A stretch of DNA of 64,000 nucleotides from Saccharomycopsis phalli (taxonomy: Eukaryota; Ascomycota; Saccharomycetes; Ascoideales; Saccharomycopsidaceae), in NCBI GenBank assembly GCA_020342235.1, contig CP073217.1, forward strand, positions 1,488,001-1,552,000, given 5' to 3'. This document shows, one piece after another, positions 1-9,402 of the stretch. The position numbers were made by a program, and so were the translations under genes. Every line of letters begins with the position of its first letter. The first letter of the stretch is position 1. Below the pieces are notes generated by a model. It was not told where the DNA came from. It worked only from the letters and a program-made list of their open reading frames with translations, and did not search any database.

Positions 1-1
1 C

Positions 2-1771
2 TCGCATACTCCAAACGCTGGTGGATTGGGTCAATTGGCCATTGGTGTTGGTGGTGCTGATGCCGTCGACGTCATGTCCGGCTTGCCTTGGGAGCTCAAG
101 GCGCCAAAGATCTTGGGTGTCAAGTTGACTGGTAAGATGTCCGGATGGGCCTCGCCAAAGGACATTATCTTGAAGCTCGCAGGTATCACCACCGTCAAGG
201 GAGGAACCGGCAAGATCGTCGAGTACTTTGGTCCTGGTGTCGACACTTTCTCCTGTACCGGTATGGGTACCATCTGCAACATGGGTGCCGAGATCGGAGC
301 CACCACCTCTGTTTTCCCATACAACAAGTCCATGGTCGACTACTTGAACGCCACCAAGAGACACCAAGTCGCTGAGTTTGCCGATCTTTACAAGGGCAAC
401 TTCTTGAAGGCTGACGAAGGCTGTGAGTATGACGAGGTCATTGAGATCGACTTGAACACCCTTGAGCCATATGTCAACGGGCCATTTACCCCAGACTTGG
501 CTACTCCAATCTCCAAGTTGAAGGAGGTTGCTGTCGAGAAGGACTGGCCTCTTGAGGTCAAGGTCGGATTGATTGGTTCGTGCACCAACTCGTCGTACGA
601 GGACATGACCAGATCCGCATCGATCATCACGGATGCTGCTGAGCACGGCTTGAAGGCCAAGTCGATCTTCACTGTCACCCCAGGATCCGAGCAGGTCAGA
701 GCCACCATCGAGAGAGATGGCCAGATTGAGACCTTCAAGGAGTTTGGCGGAGTTGTGTTGGCCAACGCCTGTGGTCCATGTATCGGCCAATGGGACAGAA
801 GAGACGTCAAGAAGGGCGAGAAGAACACCATTGTCTCGTCGTTCAACAGAAACTTCACCTCGAGAAACGACGGGAACCCAGCCACCCACGCTTTCGTGGC
901 TTCTCCAGAGTTGGTCACTGCTTTTGCCATTGCCGGTGACTTGAGATTCAACCCAATCACCGACAAGTTGAAGGACAAGGACGGTAACGAGTTCTTGCTC
1001 AAGCCTCCACATGGAGTCGGCTTGCCAACCAAGGGTTACGATGCTGGTGAGAACACTTACCAGGCGCCACCAGCCGACAGAAGCTCTGTCACCGTGCAGG
1101 TTTCGCCAACCTCTGACCGTTTGCAATTGTTGACGCCATTCAAGCCATGGGACGGAAAGGACGCCATTGACATGCCAATCTTGATCAAGGCCAAGGGTAA
1201 GACCACCACCGACCACATCTCGATGGCTGGGCCATGGTTGAAGTACAGAGGCCACTTGGAGAACATCTCCAACAACTACATGATTGGGGCCATCAACTCC
1301 GAGAACGACAAGGCCAACAGCGTCAAGAACGTGGTCACTGGTGAATATGCTGGTGTTCCAGAAGTTGCTGGCTACTACAGAGACCACGGCATCAAGTGGG
1401 TGGTTGTTGGTGCCGAAAACATGGGCGAGGGTTCCTCCAGAGAACACGCAGCCTTGGAGCCAAGATTCTTGGGCGGATTTGCCATCATCACCAAGTCGTT
1501 TGCTCGTATCCACGAGACCAACTTGAAGAAGCAGGGTTTGTTGCCATTGAACTTTGTCAACCCAGCCGACTACGACAAGATTAACCCATCCGACAAGATC
1601 TCCATCTTGGGCTTGGCCGAGTTTGCCCCAGGCAAGAACTTGAAATACGAGGTCACTTCCTTGGACGGTAACAAGTGGAGCTCTGAGTTGTCCCACACGT
1701 TTAACCAGGAGCAGATTGAGTGGTTCAAGGCCGGCTCTGCTTTGAACAGAATGGGCCAATTGAAGAAATAA
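2..1771 (+). CDS. ACO1: Aconitate hydratase, mitochondrial (C-terminal part)
   Basis: This is the C-terminal 589 codons of aconitase, which interconverts citrate and isocitrate in the TCA cycle through a [4Fe-4S] cluster. The frame is open from base 2, so the start and the mitochondrial presequence lie left of the window. The segments [31 protein letters not shown] and [11 protein letters not shown] are hallmark aconitase motifs; the cysteines in the last two bind the cluster. The C-terminal swivel domain is present ([14 protein letters not shown]). Codon use is strongly biased (TTG for Leu, AGA for Arg), as in highly expressed yeast genes. The stop is at 1769-1771. An aconitase paralogue cannot be excluded without the N-terminus, but the identity is secure. 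Confidence 0.97.
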   Translation, partial: SHTPNAGGLGQLAIGVGGADAVDVMSGLPWELKAPKILGVKLTGKMSGWASPKDIILKLAGITTVKGGTGKIVEYFGPGVDTFSCTGMGTICNMGAEIGATTSVFPYNKSMVDYLNATKRHQVAEFADLYKGNFLKADEGCEYDEVIEIDLNTLEPYVNGPFTPDLATPISKLKEVAVEKDWPLEVKVGLIGSCTNSSYEDMTRSASIITDAAEHGLKAKSIFTVTPGSEQVRATIERDGQIETFKEFGGVVLANACGPCIGQWDRRDVKKGEKNTIVSSFNRNFTSRNDGNPATHAFVASPELVTAFAIAGDLRFNPITDKLKDKDGNEFLLKPPHGVGLPTKGYDAGENTYQAPPADRSSVTVQVSPTSDRLQLLTPFKPWDGKDAIDMPILIKAKGKTTTDHISMAGPWLKYRGHLENISNNYMIGAINSENDKANSVKNVVTGEYAGVPEVAGYYRDHGIKWVVVGAENMGEGSSREHAALEPRFLGGFAIITKSFARIHETNLKKQGLLPLNFVNPADYDKINPSDKISILGLAEFAPGKNLKYEVTSLDGNKWSSELSHTFNQEQIEWFKAGSALNRMGQLKK

Positions 1772-2093
1772 GCAGTGTAATTAGTACATATTTAAATTTG
1801 ATCTTATAAAGATGTAGTGTTGCAAATGGTGTTGAGGCAGATTGCATTGAGCCTAGTGTGCATCATATAGTGTTGGAGAGTCAATCAGTATAAGTCTTGG
1901 AGAATCAATACAGTGTGTTGGATATCAATACGGTGTTTGGTGGAGTCGTGTAAAATATTTCACCAATCCTAACCAACATGAATTGCCAAACCAATTATGG
2001 TTCTGAGCCCACGAATTTACCCGGCCGGTCCGTGCTCCAATAGAAATATAGTGAAAAGCAAATGGACTCCATCATATAGCGAAACAAGATAAA
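1772..2093. other. Intergenic region, ACO1 to QCR9
   Basis: This 322-bp AT-rich spacer holds the 3' flank of ACO1 and the promoter of QCR9. Short imperfect repeats of the type 'gagaatcaatacagtgt' lie near 1880-1945. I see no coding sequence or RNA gene. Confidence 0.6.
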
Positions 2094-2342
2094 ATGGTAA
2101 GTCACATTGCGAAAAGGAGGTATTTCAATACTAACAACCAGGCGTTCTATTCTACTATCGTGAACACTTTTGCCAAAAAGAACTCTATTTACTTGGCTAC
2201 TATTTTTGCCGGGGCTTTCACTTTCCAAGCTACCTTTGATGTTGCAGTTACAAAGTGGTACAACAACCACAACAAGGGAAAATTATGGCAGGACATTAAG
2301 CCAGCTATTTTGGCCAGAGATGGGGCCGAAGACGATGAGTAG
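2094..2342 (+). CDS. QCR9: Cytochrome bc1 complex subunit 9 (two exons)
   Basis: Subunit 9 of respiratory complex III is a small single-span protein of the inner mitochondrial membrane. The body matches yeast Qcr9 closely, including TIFAGAF-like, WYNNHNKGKLW and an acidic tail. The unspliced frame gives 82 residues, but 15 codons directly after the ATG form a perfect yeast intron. After splicing the ATG joins GCG at 2142 and the product is 67 residues, close to the 66 of S. cerevisiae Qcr9. The S. cerevisiae gene also has an intron right after its ATG, so the position is conserved. One transmembrane segment spans the ATIFAGAFTF region. Confidence 0.95.
   Translation: MVSHIAKRRYFNTNNQAFYSTIVNTFAKKNSIYLATIFAGAFTFQATFDVAVTKWYNNHNKGKLWQDIKPAILARDGAEDDE
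2097..2141 (+). other. QCR9: 45-nt spliceosomal intron in QCR9
   Basis: The 5' splice site is GTAAGT at 2097-2102, the branch motif TACTAAC is at 2129-2135, and the 3' splice site CAG ends at 2141. Only six bases lie between the branch motif and the exon. The intron is a multiple of three with no in-frame stop, so unspliced RNA would still be translated through it. Confidence 0.93.
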
Positions 2343-2399
2343 ATCATAGCATACGTATAATATTAAGATCATGAATTGTGTAGTGAAGGTGGAAGGCAT

Positions 2400-2665
2400 G
2401 GACCTTGAGAATAGAGCAATGGATATTGTAGATTAAGTGGGATGGCCTTGAGAATAGGAATGGATATTGTAGATTAAGTGGGATGGCCTTGAGAATAGGA
2501 ATGGATATTGTAGATTAGGTGAGAGGACTCGATGATTTATGGTGTATGAATATTGATTCACAAGATTGGGCGATGGTAATTATGAGGCCTTGAGGAATAG
2601 AGAGGATCTCGATGATTTATGGTGTGCGAATATTAATCCGCAGGATTGGGTGATGGTAATTATGG
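2400..2665. repeat. Minisatellite downstream of QCR9 (41-bp unit plus a longer duplication)
   Basis: A 41-bp unit beginning 'ggatattgtagattaagtg' occurs about two and a half times near 2420-2520. A longer duplicated segment containing 'ctcgatgatttatggtgt' follows at about 2528 and 2610. The array is noncoding and lies in the QCR9 3' flank. Confidence 0.85.
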
Positions 2666-2707
2666 ACCTTTGACTGTATGTCTATTAAAAGTCAGGTACA
2701 GTATAAA

Positions 2708-2862
2708 TGGTACATCAGTATAATCATGCCTCGCATTAACATAATACAATCACTCACACATATCTCCTACATCAGTATAATCATGCCTCACATTATTCAT
2801 AATACAATCACTCACACATATCTCCTACATCAGTATAATCATGCCTCACATTATTCATAATA
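2708..2862. repeat. Minisatellite with 57-58-bp unit
   Basis: Nearly three copies of a unit containing 'catcagtataatcatgcc' and 'caatcactcacacatatc' lie head to tail. It differs in sequence from the array just upstream and ends shortly before the stop codon of the convergent gene. Confidence 0.88.
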
Positions 2863-2902
2863 CAATCACTTCTATTGTCCTTATAACAGCGATCCTTATG
2901 CA

Positions 2903-5521
2903 TCATCTACTAAACATGCGTCTGAAAATCCCCTTCTTCTTCTCGCCTGGCTCTTGCTTACTGTCCAACTTCTTGTCCAGCCTCTTTGTATCGACAGTCT
3001 TGCTGCTGCTAATACTGGTGGCATTGCTCTTTGTCTTGCTGAGGATTTCCTTATATGTGTACCCCTTCTTCTCCAGGGATCGCTCAGAAGCCAAAGTAGG
3101 TTTCTGCTCAGCAAACAGAATGATCTTGGTAGCAACATAGTCGGTTGCCCCGTATGGAACACAGTCCTCGTCGTCCGACTCGCTGTCCGACGCCGAGTCA
3201 GAGTCGCTTTCGCTCAGGGAAACCACAGCCGATTCCTTGAGTTTTGCGCTGAGCTTGTTGACCATCATTCGCTTTCTTGTGCGAGACGTTGGCGGAAGCG
3301 ACTTATCCTTGGTCTTGGAGTTTCGCAAGTAGTTGACAGACTCCCGCAACGACTTTTCGCTGGCATGCACCAACAACTTGCTAAAGTAGTCGTGAGGGCA
3401 TGGCACGTCGTCCGAGACCGGTTCTGGGCTGCTTTTGCGAATGTCCTGCTTGATCGAGTCGAGCATGGCGCTAGCCTCGGTGACGTCTTCTTCTTCTTCG
3501 TCGTCGCTGCTTTCATAATCGTCCAACCATTGTTCGACCCACTGGTGATCGTTTGCCGAGTCTCCAAAGCCCTTTGGCACCACCAAGACGGCCAAGTTTG
3601 TATTTTTCACCAAGAATTCCGCAAAAGTGAGCCGTGTCAATGGCGGCGGCGTCTTGTTCTCGCTGATTGCCGATTCGCCGGTGTTGATGCGCGAAAGCCG
3701 GTGCATGCTGCCCAGATCGTTCATCAGCAGCGCGCTGCTGTTCACTGAGAGCGTGGTTCTTCTGCTCAAGCTCGTGGACTCGCCGCTCTCCTCAGGATAG
3801 ACCGAGAAGTCGTCGCTCTTGGATCCCACAACAAATACTGCGGGGTTGTATACCGAGACAATGCTCTGCAAGACAAACTTGAGATTGACATTATGTGCTG
3901 CGCGACGTCTGGACTCCCAGTTGCTTCCTGAAAGATACCCCTGGCCGAGGCTCGCGGCGCGGTTTTCTTCGTCGTCGCTTTCGTTATTGTCCAACTCGTT
4001 GTGCAAGAACTCGTCGCCGCAGATTTCCACGGTGATGCCAATGATCAACCCCCGTTTCTTGGCCAACTGCTCGACCCAGCGGAGAATGCTTTCTGCCTTT
4101 GGCTTCACCGTCTTGAGAATGTTCTCCTGCTCCTTTTCAGACGCAACTGCGCCCGGCTCGGACTTGCTCGATGATACAGACGCCTTGCGGTGGTATCCTC
4201 CAGATACAACCCGCGCCAACTCGCTTTCAATCGTCGATCCCGAGCGGCCGGTCTTGGCTGGCGGAAGTGCTCGGCTGGCAGTGCTTGTTTTTTTAATCGG
4301 CCAGCCATGGACCTCGTCAATGGCCCCAGTGGTCTTGTACCGGACCAAGGGAAACGGACTGTCGCTAGTCTTGGCCAAGCTGCGCGAATCGGCCGGAATA
4401 ATGGCAAACACGACAAGCCGGTCGCCGTGCTGTAGCAAGTTGCTGGCAAAGAGCTTTTCGACGGCGCGCAACGAGTGTTTCCGGCCGGAAATATACGCCA
4501 TGACCGTCTTGCACAGCGACAAGTGGGGGTCCAAATCCGCAAGCTCGTGCTCCGCAGAGAGGAGCAGGTACCCTCCTAGTGCAGTGGGGCACGATTCCAG
4601 CCCAATCTCGCGGGAAACCACCTCGGTTGGTGGATACGTCCAGCCTTTGGAGTTGTGCTGGACCCGCACAAAGTCCTTGTGGCGCGACTGCAACACGAAG
4701 CTCTTGTAGTTGACCTGCGGCCGGGTCGGATATGTCTTGTCGCTGATGTTGGTCACATTGACACCTTCCTTCAGGTACTTTGTCTTGATGTCCTCGGAGG
4801 TGCGAAACTTCAGAGACGCAATCGTGGAGTTCAAGTCCGACAACATCAGCTCCTTCAAGTGGTCCACCAGCTTTGGGGCGCGGAACTGCGCGTCCATCTG
4901 GAGAATCTCGTCGTCGGTCATCTCGGTCAATTTCTTCCTCCGCATCGGCATCGAGTCGACCTCCTTGGCCTCAGACAACACAGTCGCAGCAAGATACTTC
5001 TGGTCCGTGTTGATGTGCGTGTTTTTGAACGTCTCTGCGTCCTGGTCCTCCGACTTGAACCGGTTGTACACCAGCGAAAACAGGTTCGCATCGCTTCCCC
5101 GCGCTCCATGTAGCGCTGGAAGGTACCCGTTTTGCTCTGGCGGCGCACTCGGGTACGCAGTAGGCACCTTCTTGAGAATGCTCTTGGCCTTTATCTTGGG
5201 AAGCTTCTCACGCTTGAGCTTCTCACGCTTCTCCTGTGCGTCGTTGAACGACTGCTGGCTGCGCAAATCATTGTAGTACCGGTCGTTCTGGTTCACAAAG
5301 TTGAAGTCGTTGAATTTAAAGAACTTGGATGGGTCGTTGGACAATTGCGACGTCCGTTGCACTGTGAAACCAAAGTCTAGGTCCAACACCGGCTTGGGAG
5401 CGTCCTCATCGTCGGTAACAAACTTTGGCACGTAGCGCGGGCGCAGAGGATCGATCACCGACGCAAAGAAGCTGTTGAACGACACTCGTTTCCTATAGCA
5501 ATCGTCGACGGTTGCTATCAT
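2903..5521 (-). CDS. Large fungal protein with probable universal-stress-protein-like domain
   Basis: An 872-residue protein that I recognise only as a conserved fungal type. Near residues 350-400 the stretch LQHGDRLVVFAIIPADSRS resembles the first strand and loop of the universal stress protein (USP) fold. Later segments (AESILRWVEQLAKKRG, then VYNPAVFVVGSKSDD near 590) resemble its second half, so the fold appears split by a long low-complexity insert. The N-terminal KRVSFNSFF segment is basic. Acidic/serine runs (DDYESSDDEEEEDV; SDSDSASDSESDDED) and a lysine-rich tail suggest a phosphorylated soluble protein. It starts at the first ATG and is divergent from EMC6. No catalytic residues are visible, and the USP assignment is an inference from pattern. 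Confidence 0.6.
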   Translation of the reverse strand: MIATVDDCYRKRVSFNSFFASVIDPLRPRYVPKFVTDDEDAPKPVLDLDFGFTVQRTSQLSNDPSKFFKFNDFNFVNQNDRYYNDLRSQQSFNDAQEKREKLKREKLPKIKAKSILKKVPTAYPSAPPEQNGYLPALHGARGSDANLFSLVYNRFKSEDQDAETFKNTHINTDQKYLAATVLSEAKEVDSMPMRRKKLTEMTDDEILQMDAQFRAPKLVDHLKELMLSDLNSTIASLKFRTSEDIKTKYLKEGVNVTNISDKTYPTRPQVNYKSFVLQSRHKDFVRVQHNSKGWTYPPTEVVSREIGLESCPTALGGYLLLSAEHELADLDPHLSLCKTVMAYISGRKHSLRAVEKLFASNLLQHGDRLVVFAIIPADSRSLAKTSDSPFPLVRYKTTGAIDEVHGWPIKKTSTASRALPPAKTGRSGSTIESELARVVSGGYHRKASVSSSKSEPGAVASEKEQENILKTVKPKAESILRWVEQLAKKRGLIIGITVEICGDEFLHNELDNNESDDEENRAASLGQGYLSGSNWESRRRAAHNVNLKFVLQSIVSVYNPAVFVVGSKSDDFSVYPEESGESTSLSRRTTLSVNSSALLMNDLGSMHRLSRINTGESAISENKTPPPLTRLTFAEFLVKNTNLAVLVVPKGFGDSANDHQWVEQWLDDYESSDDEEEEDVTEASAMLDSIKQDIRKSSPEPVSDDVPCPHDYFSKLLVHASEKSLRESVNYLRNSKTKDKSLPPTSRTRKRMMVNKLSAKLKESAVVSLSESDSDSASDSESDDEDCVPYGATDYVATKIILFAEQKPTLASERSLEKKGYTYKEILSKTKSNATSISSSKTVDTKRLDKKLDSKQEPGEKKKGIFRRMFSR

Positions 5522-6090
5522 TGTATTTGCAAATCCAGATAAATCGTATCAGAAAATGCTCAAGGGTCTCCCGGGCTCGTGACTGTGGGGTTGACAGGCA
5601 CACGGTGGCGGTGAAATAATGTGGCTATGCAAAATGTCTGGCAAGCAGTCTTGTCAAGATTAGTCCAGGGAACTTTGCAGTGTACTTATAGGTATGCCCA
5701 ATACTTTGCCTCAGTTTTCGCCGGAGACAAGGAATATTATTGTCATTTCGGCTTGGCAGGAAGAAGTTACCTAACTGTTCCCTGGCTGCGTAACCCTTGC
5801 AGAAGGGGAATTCTTAGCCCATGTGGGGCTTGGCACATTGCCCTGGGCAAACTTTTGTATTTCCAAGCAGTCAACCTTGGGAGCACACCATTTACAAACA
5901 CTCGACAACACCATCCACACCTGTTTCCAATTTTCCAAATGGAAATCGCACAGGGAGAAAACTCTACAACGTGGCTTATGGCGCAGGACCGCATGCACCC
6001 GGATCCATGTGGGGGCATGAATACGACAGCCAGCAGGGCACGCAACCAGGGGCTGAAGTGTTTTGCTGGCGGGAGCTGGGAAAATATATC
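5522..6090. other. Divergent promoter region, USP-like gene / EMC6
   Basis: This 569-bp spacer lies between two divergent genes. An open frame runs upstream of the EMC6 ATG (from about 5821), but its sequence resembles nothing and EMC6 homology begins only near 6091, so I treat it as noncoding leader. Confidence 0.6.
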
Positions 6091-6414
6091 ATGTCCAAGT
6101 ACCAGGATGTCACGTACAGCGAAAACATCCTGCTAAATACAAAGAAAATCGGATATGTCCATGATATCAGCTCGCTTGTAATTGGCACGTTGGCTGGAAT
6201 CTTGAATCTTGAGTCGCAGCATGGCTTTGTTTTATTTTTTGTATTCATGTTGGCCATTGACTTGACGATATACTTGCTCTTAGTGGTGAACTCCGGGAAC
6301 AGGGTGAAAAACTACTTCAATAGCCCATTGTCAGAGATCTTTTTGAATGACTATTCCCGCAGCATTTTTAGCTTCATCATGATGTGGACGTTTGTGTTTT
6401 GCTTGACCTCATGA
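6091..6414 (+). CDS. EMC6: ER membrane protein complex subunit 6
   Basis: A 107-residue protein; yeast Emc6 has 108. EMC inserts tail-anchored and multipass proteins into the ER membrane. The pattern HDISSLVIGTLAGILNLES, then HGF, then NPLSEIFLNDYSRSIFSFIM and a final hydrophobic segment matches Emc6 in order. Three membrane segments are visible, near residues 25-40, 48-70 and 88-105. The start at 6091 (MSKYQDVTYSENILL) is chosen by length; an ATG at 5821 in the same frame would add 90 residues with no family resemblance. Confidence 0.9.
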   Translation: MSKYQDVTYSENILLNTKKIGYVHDISSLVIGTLAGILNLESQHGFVLFFVFMLAIDLTIYLLLVVNSGNRVKNYFNSPLSEIFLNDYSRSIFSFIMMWTFVFCLTS

Positions 6415-6574
6415 GAATGTCATCCAAGGAGGAGAAGCACGAGGCGCAGGAGGTTGGCGAATGAATAGTGGAAATTAGCATGGCGCAGATTGTAAATTCA
6501 ATAAAGTTGGGATTCGTACTATTAAATTAATTTTATGTACTCTATAACAGTTTAACGTAGACAGTGTTTCGAAA

Positions 6575-7094
6575 TCAAGACAGTCCATGTCGATTAGAGC
6601 CAGAATTGGTTGGACTTTTTCCACTTGCGTTGCCAGAATTTCCGTTGCCAGAGCTTCCGCTTTCAGATCCATTACTAGATGGGCTCGTATCTGCTGAACT
6701 GTTTTCACCAGAACTAGAGCCAGAACTAGAGCCAGAACTAGAGCCAGAACTAGAGCCAGAACTAGAGCCAGAACTAGAGCCAGAACCAGAACCAGAACTA
6801 GAACCAGAACCAGAACTAGAACCAGGGCTAGGACTAGGGCTAGAGCTAGAATCACCCGCCAGACCAGACCCAGTATCAGAACCACTAGTAGTTTGAGTGC
6901 CATCGCCTGAAGATCCCGAAGTAGAATCATTGTCTAAACTATTATTTTCCCCTTTTGTAGAATCGGAGCCAGAGCCCAGTCCAAATGAACCAAGACCACC
7001 TAGACCACCACCAGAAATCAATGCTGGCACTAGAACGTTTGATACAGTAGAAGAACGAGATCCGCTATCTTCGCTTACATCGTTGGAGCCTTGG

Positions 7095-7150
<56 letters not shown>

Positions 7151-7732
7151 ACTCAGAGGCTCATTGTTTCCCAGATTAGCAACATGCCCATTTGCCAGGT
7201 TACCATTTGCCAGATTACTATTTGCCAGATTACCCACGTCAGACAGCTTATCATTTCCTAGCTTATCATTTCCCTGGTTACCCACTTCAGGCAGCTTATT
7301 TCCCTGGTTACCCACTTCAGGCAGCTTATTTCCCTGGTTACCCACTTCAGGCAGCTTATTTCCCTGGTCACCCTTTGGAAGCTGATTTGGCAACGTAGTC
7401 TGTTGAGCCGTCGGCGATCGAGAAGGTTCTCCAGCTTTCAGTACGGGAGTTGGAGCTTCTTTTGATGGACTAGAGACCGTTATAGGGTGACCATCTTTGG
7501 AGGCATCAGCAGGACTTGCACCTTTATTAGTATGTACCTGAGTCTTTGGAGCAGCTTTCGGGTTCTTCTTGGCCACTGGCCGTCTCTCCGGCCGTCTATG
7601 CGGTCTTCTATGAATTATAGGACGAGAGCGGAACCTAAAGAGCCTCTTTTCAACGACAGCATCAACTGGAGCAGCAAAAACCTCCAGGAAGCACAAGGCG
7701 TAGACAATCAGGAACAAAACAATTATCTTCAT
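6575..7732 (-). CDS. Secreted low-complexity protein with Kex2-type site, poly-Asn and Ser/Gly repeats
   Basis: A 385-residue protein with a clear signal peptide ([20 protein letters not shown], cleavage likely before APVDA) and a dibasic EKR site about 30 residues in, where a Kex2-like protease could cut. A basic Arg/Pro-rich stretch follows ([11 protein letters not shown]), then a 10-residue repeat ([10 protein letters not shown], three to four copies), a run of about 19 Asn encoded by AAC codons, and a long SGSS/SSGS tail. There is no hydrophobic C-terminus, so it is probably not GPI-anchored. A cell-wall or secreted role is inferred. A TATATAA-type box lies about 35-40 bp upstream of the ATG. 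I do not recognise a family. Confidence 0.75.
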
Positions 7733-9402
7733 ACTATTTGTTTTATAGGTAGAGGCTTATAGTTCCACTTATATACCACTGGTAGCTCCTATCTAGCTTT
7801 ATTCCACTCATTCATGGTAAGCACTAGTGCTAATGTAGGATTGGGCATGCGAAATTTCGGAAAAAATATTTCCAGGGTCATATATTGTAATAAGATAGCT
7901 CCAAGACGACTCACATGGTCCCATTATAACCACATCAAATAAATCAACTTCTGATTCAATACAAATCTCTTTTGTTAAAGAGGTTCCTTATGGTCCAAGC
8001 CAAAGTATTGGCTGTATGATGCATGCCGGCGCACATTGATTATGATAAATGACAGTGTTTCGAAATCGACATCATAATCTGGGAAATGGAACTAAACATT
8101 GTTTGGAAAATGGAACTAAACATTGTTTGGGAAATTGTATTAATTCTCACAAATTGCCAATTTGTCACAAAGGCTCATGAATTGCCCGGATTGTACTTGC
8201 AATGTCCCACATTTGTGATGAGGAAGCTCCAATATCCTACAGCTCGGATATTTTCATAGCTGAAGATCCTTTTTCCGAAGATCTTCCATTTCAGAGCCCT
8301 TGCATCATATACAGATTTAATTCCATTTTGGTACCGTGGACTTGACTAGACCGTCAAAAAGCATGGTCTGTGCTTGCCTTTTTCTGTTAGGCATACAACT
8401 GGCCACTGGGTGTAGATGGGTATTGGTAAGATCTACAAGCATTATCCAGTCCCTGTTTTAGTACCGGCTATAAGAAAGAATTGCCCAGGGGTTTTCTTGG
8501 AATGGACAGAATCATGGGGTCTGTAGTGGGATATTCCAATGCTCGATATTCCATGAAATATTCACCTTGGGCCAGAGCCTATTGGAAGCAACTTAAGTTG
8601 TGCATCAGGAGTGGAAATTGTATAAATTTCCGAGCCATTGTTGACTGGGTCTAGCCTGAAGCAGAGAAGTGCGGTTTGGTCATGTTTTCCATTTTCCAAC
8701 CAGTGGTGGTTCATGAGCTAAGTGGATACCAATGCTTTTTATTATTAAAAGAGAACCATTGATTGAGTAGGCTGAGCCCAAGGCTTTTGCTAATTGGTGG
8801 GACAAAATATGTTGGTATATGGTGGCTTTGGGAATGTTTTCGCAAGCCCATTGCTGGATTTTTTTATCTGAGTTGATACACTGTGACTAATGAACAGTGT
8901 GATTCACAAGAGCTGAACTGTACTGATTAAATGACAATCTATGTTGGTAAATCTCAAACTATGTTGATTATTTTTCATGATTACTCTTGATGATTCATCT
9001 TCTGTTTATTCTGTTTATTCTTCTGTTTATTAAGGTCATTCTTAATGTTTCTGCTTCTGTTTCTTCTGTTAATGATTCTTCTGATTCTTCTGTTTATTAA
9101 TGTAATTAATGATTCTTCTGATTCTTCTGTTTATTAATGTCATTAATGATTCTTCTGTTTCTTCTATTTATTAATGTCATTAATGATTCTTCTGTTTCTT
9201 CTATTTATTAATGTCATTAATGATTCTTCTGTTTCTTCTATTTATTAATGTAATTAATGATTCTTCTGATTCTTCTGTTTATTAATGCCATTAATGATTC
9301 TTCTGTTTATTCTGCTCTGCTCATATGTTACATGCCATCATGTACACGTGACACTGTAGTTTTTCATATTTTTTGCCATCAATTTTCAACATTGATTACA
9401 CA
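7733..9402. other. Gene-free 1.7 kb between secreted-protein gene and CCT3
   Basis: AT-rich sequence with no convincing coding frame or RNA gene. It contains a short direct duplication 'aaatggaactaaacattgtttgg' near 8087-8130 (split here into shorter shared words) and a minisatellite from about 9000. It must hold the promoters of both flanking genes. Confidence 0.55.
9000..9312. repeat. Minisatellite upstream of CCT3 (about 37-bp unit)
   Basis: A unit built from 'attaatgattcttctg' and 'ttcttctatttattaatg' is repeated about seven times with small changes, ending about 90 bp before the CCT3 start. It therefore lies inside or next to the CCT3 promoter. Confidence 0.88.

Noticed and set aside
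5821-6090. N-terminal extension of EMC6 of 90 residues
   Set aside because: EMC6 homology and normal length begin at 6091; the extension has no resemblance to the family and lies in the divergent promoter.
6564-7385. Plus-strand Glu/Pro- and Leu-rich frames opposite the secreted protein gene
   Set aside because: They are reverse-strand shadows of the repeat-coding minus-strand gene.
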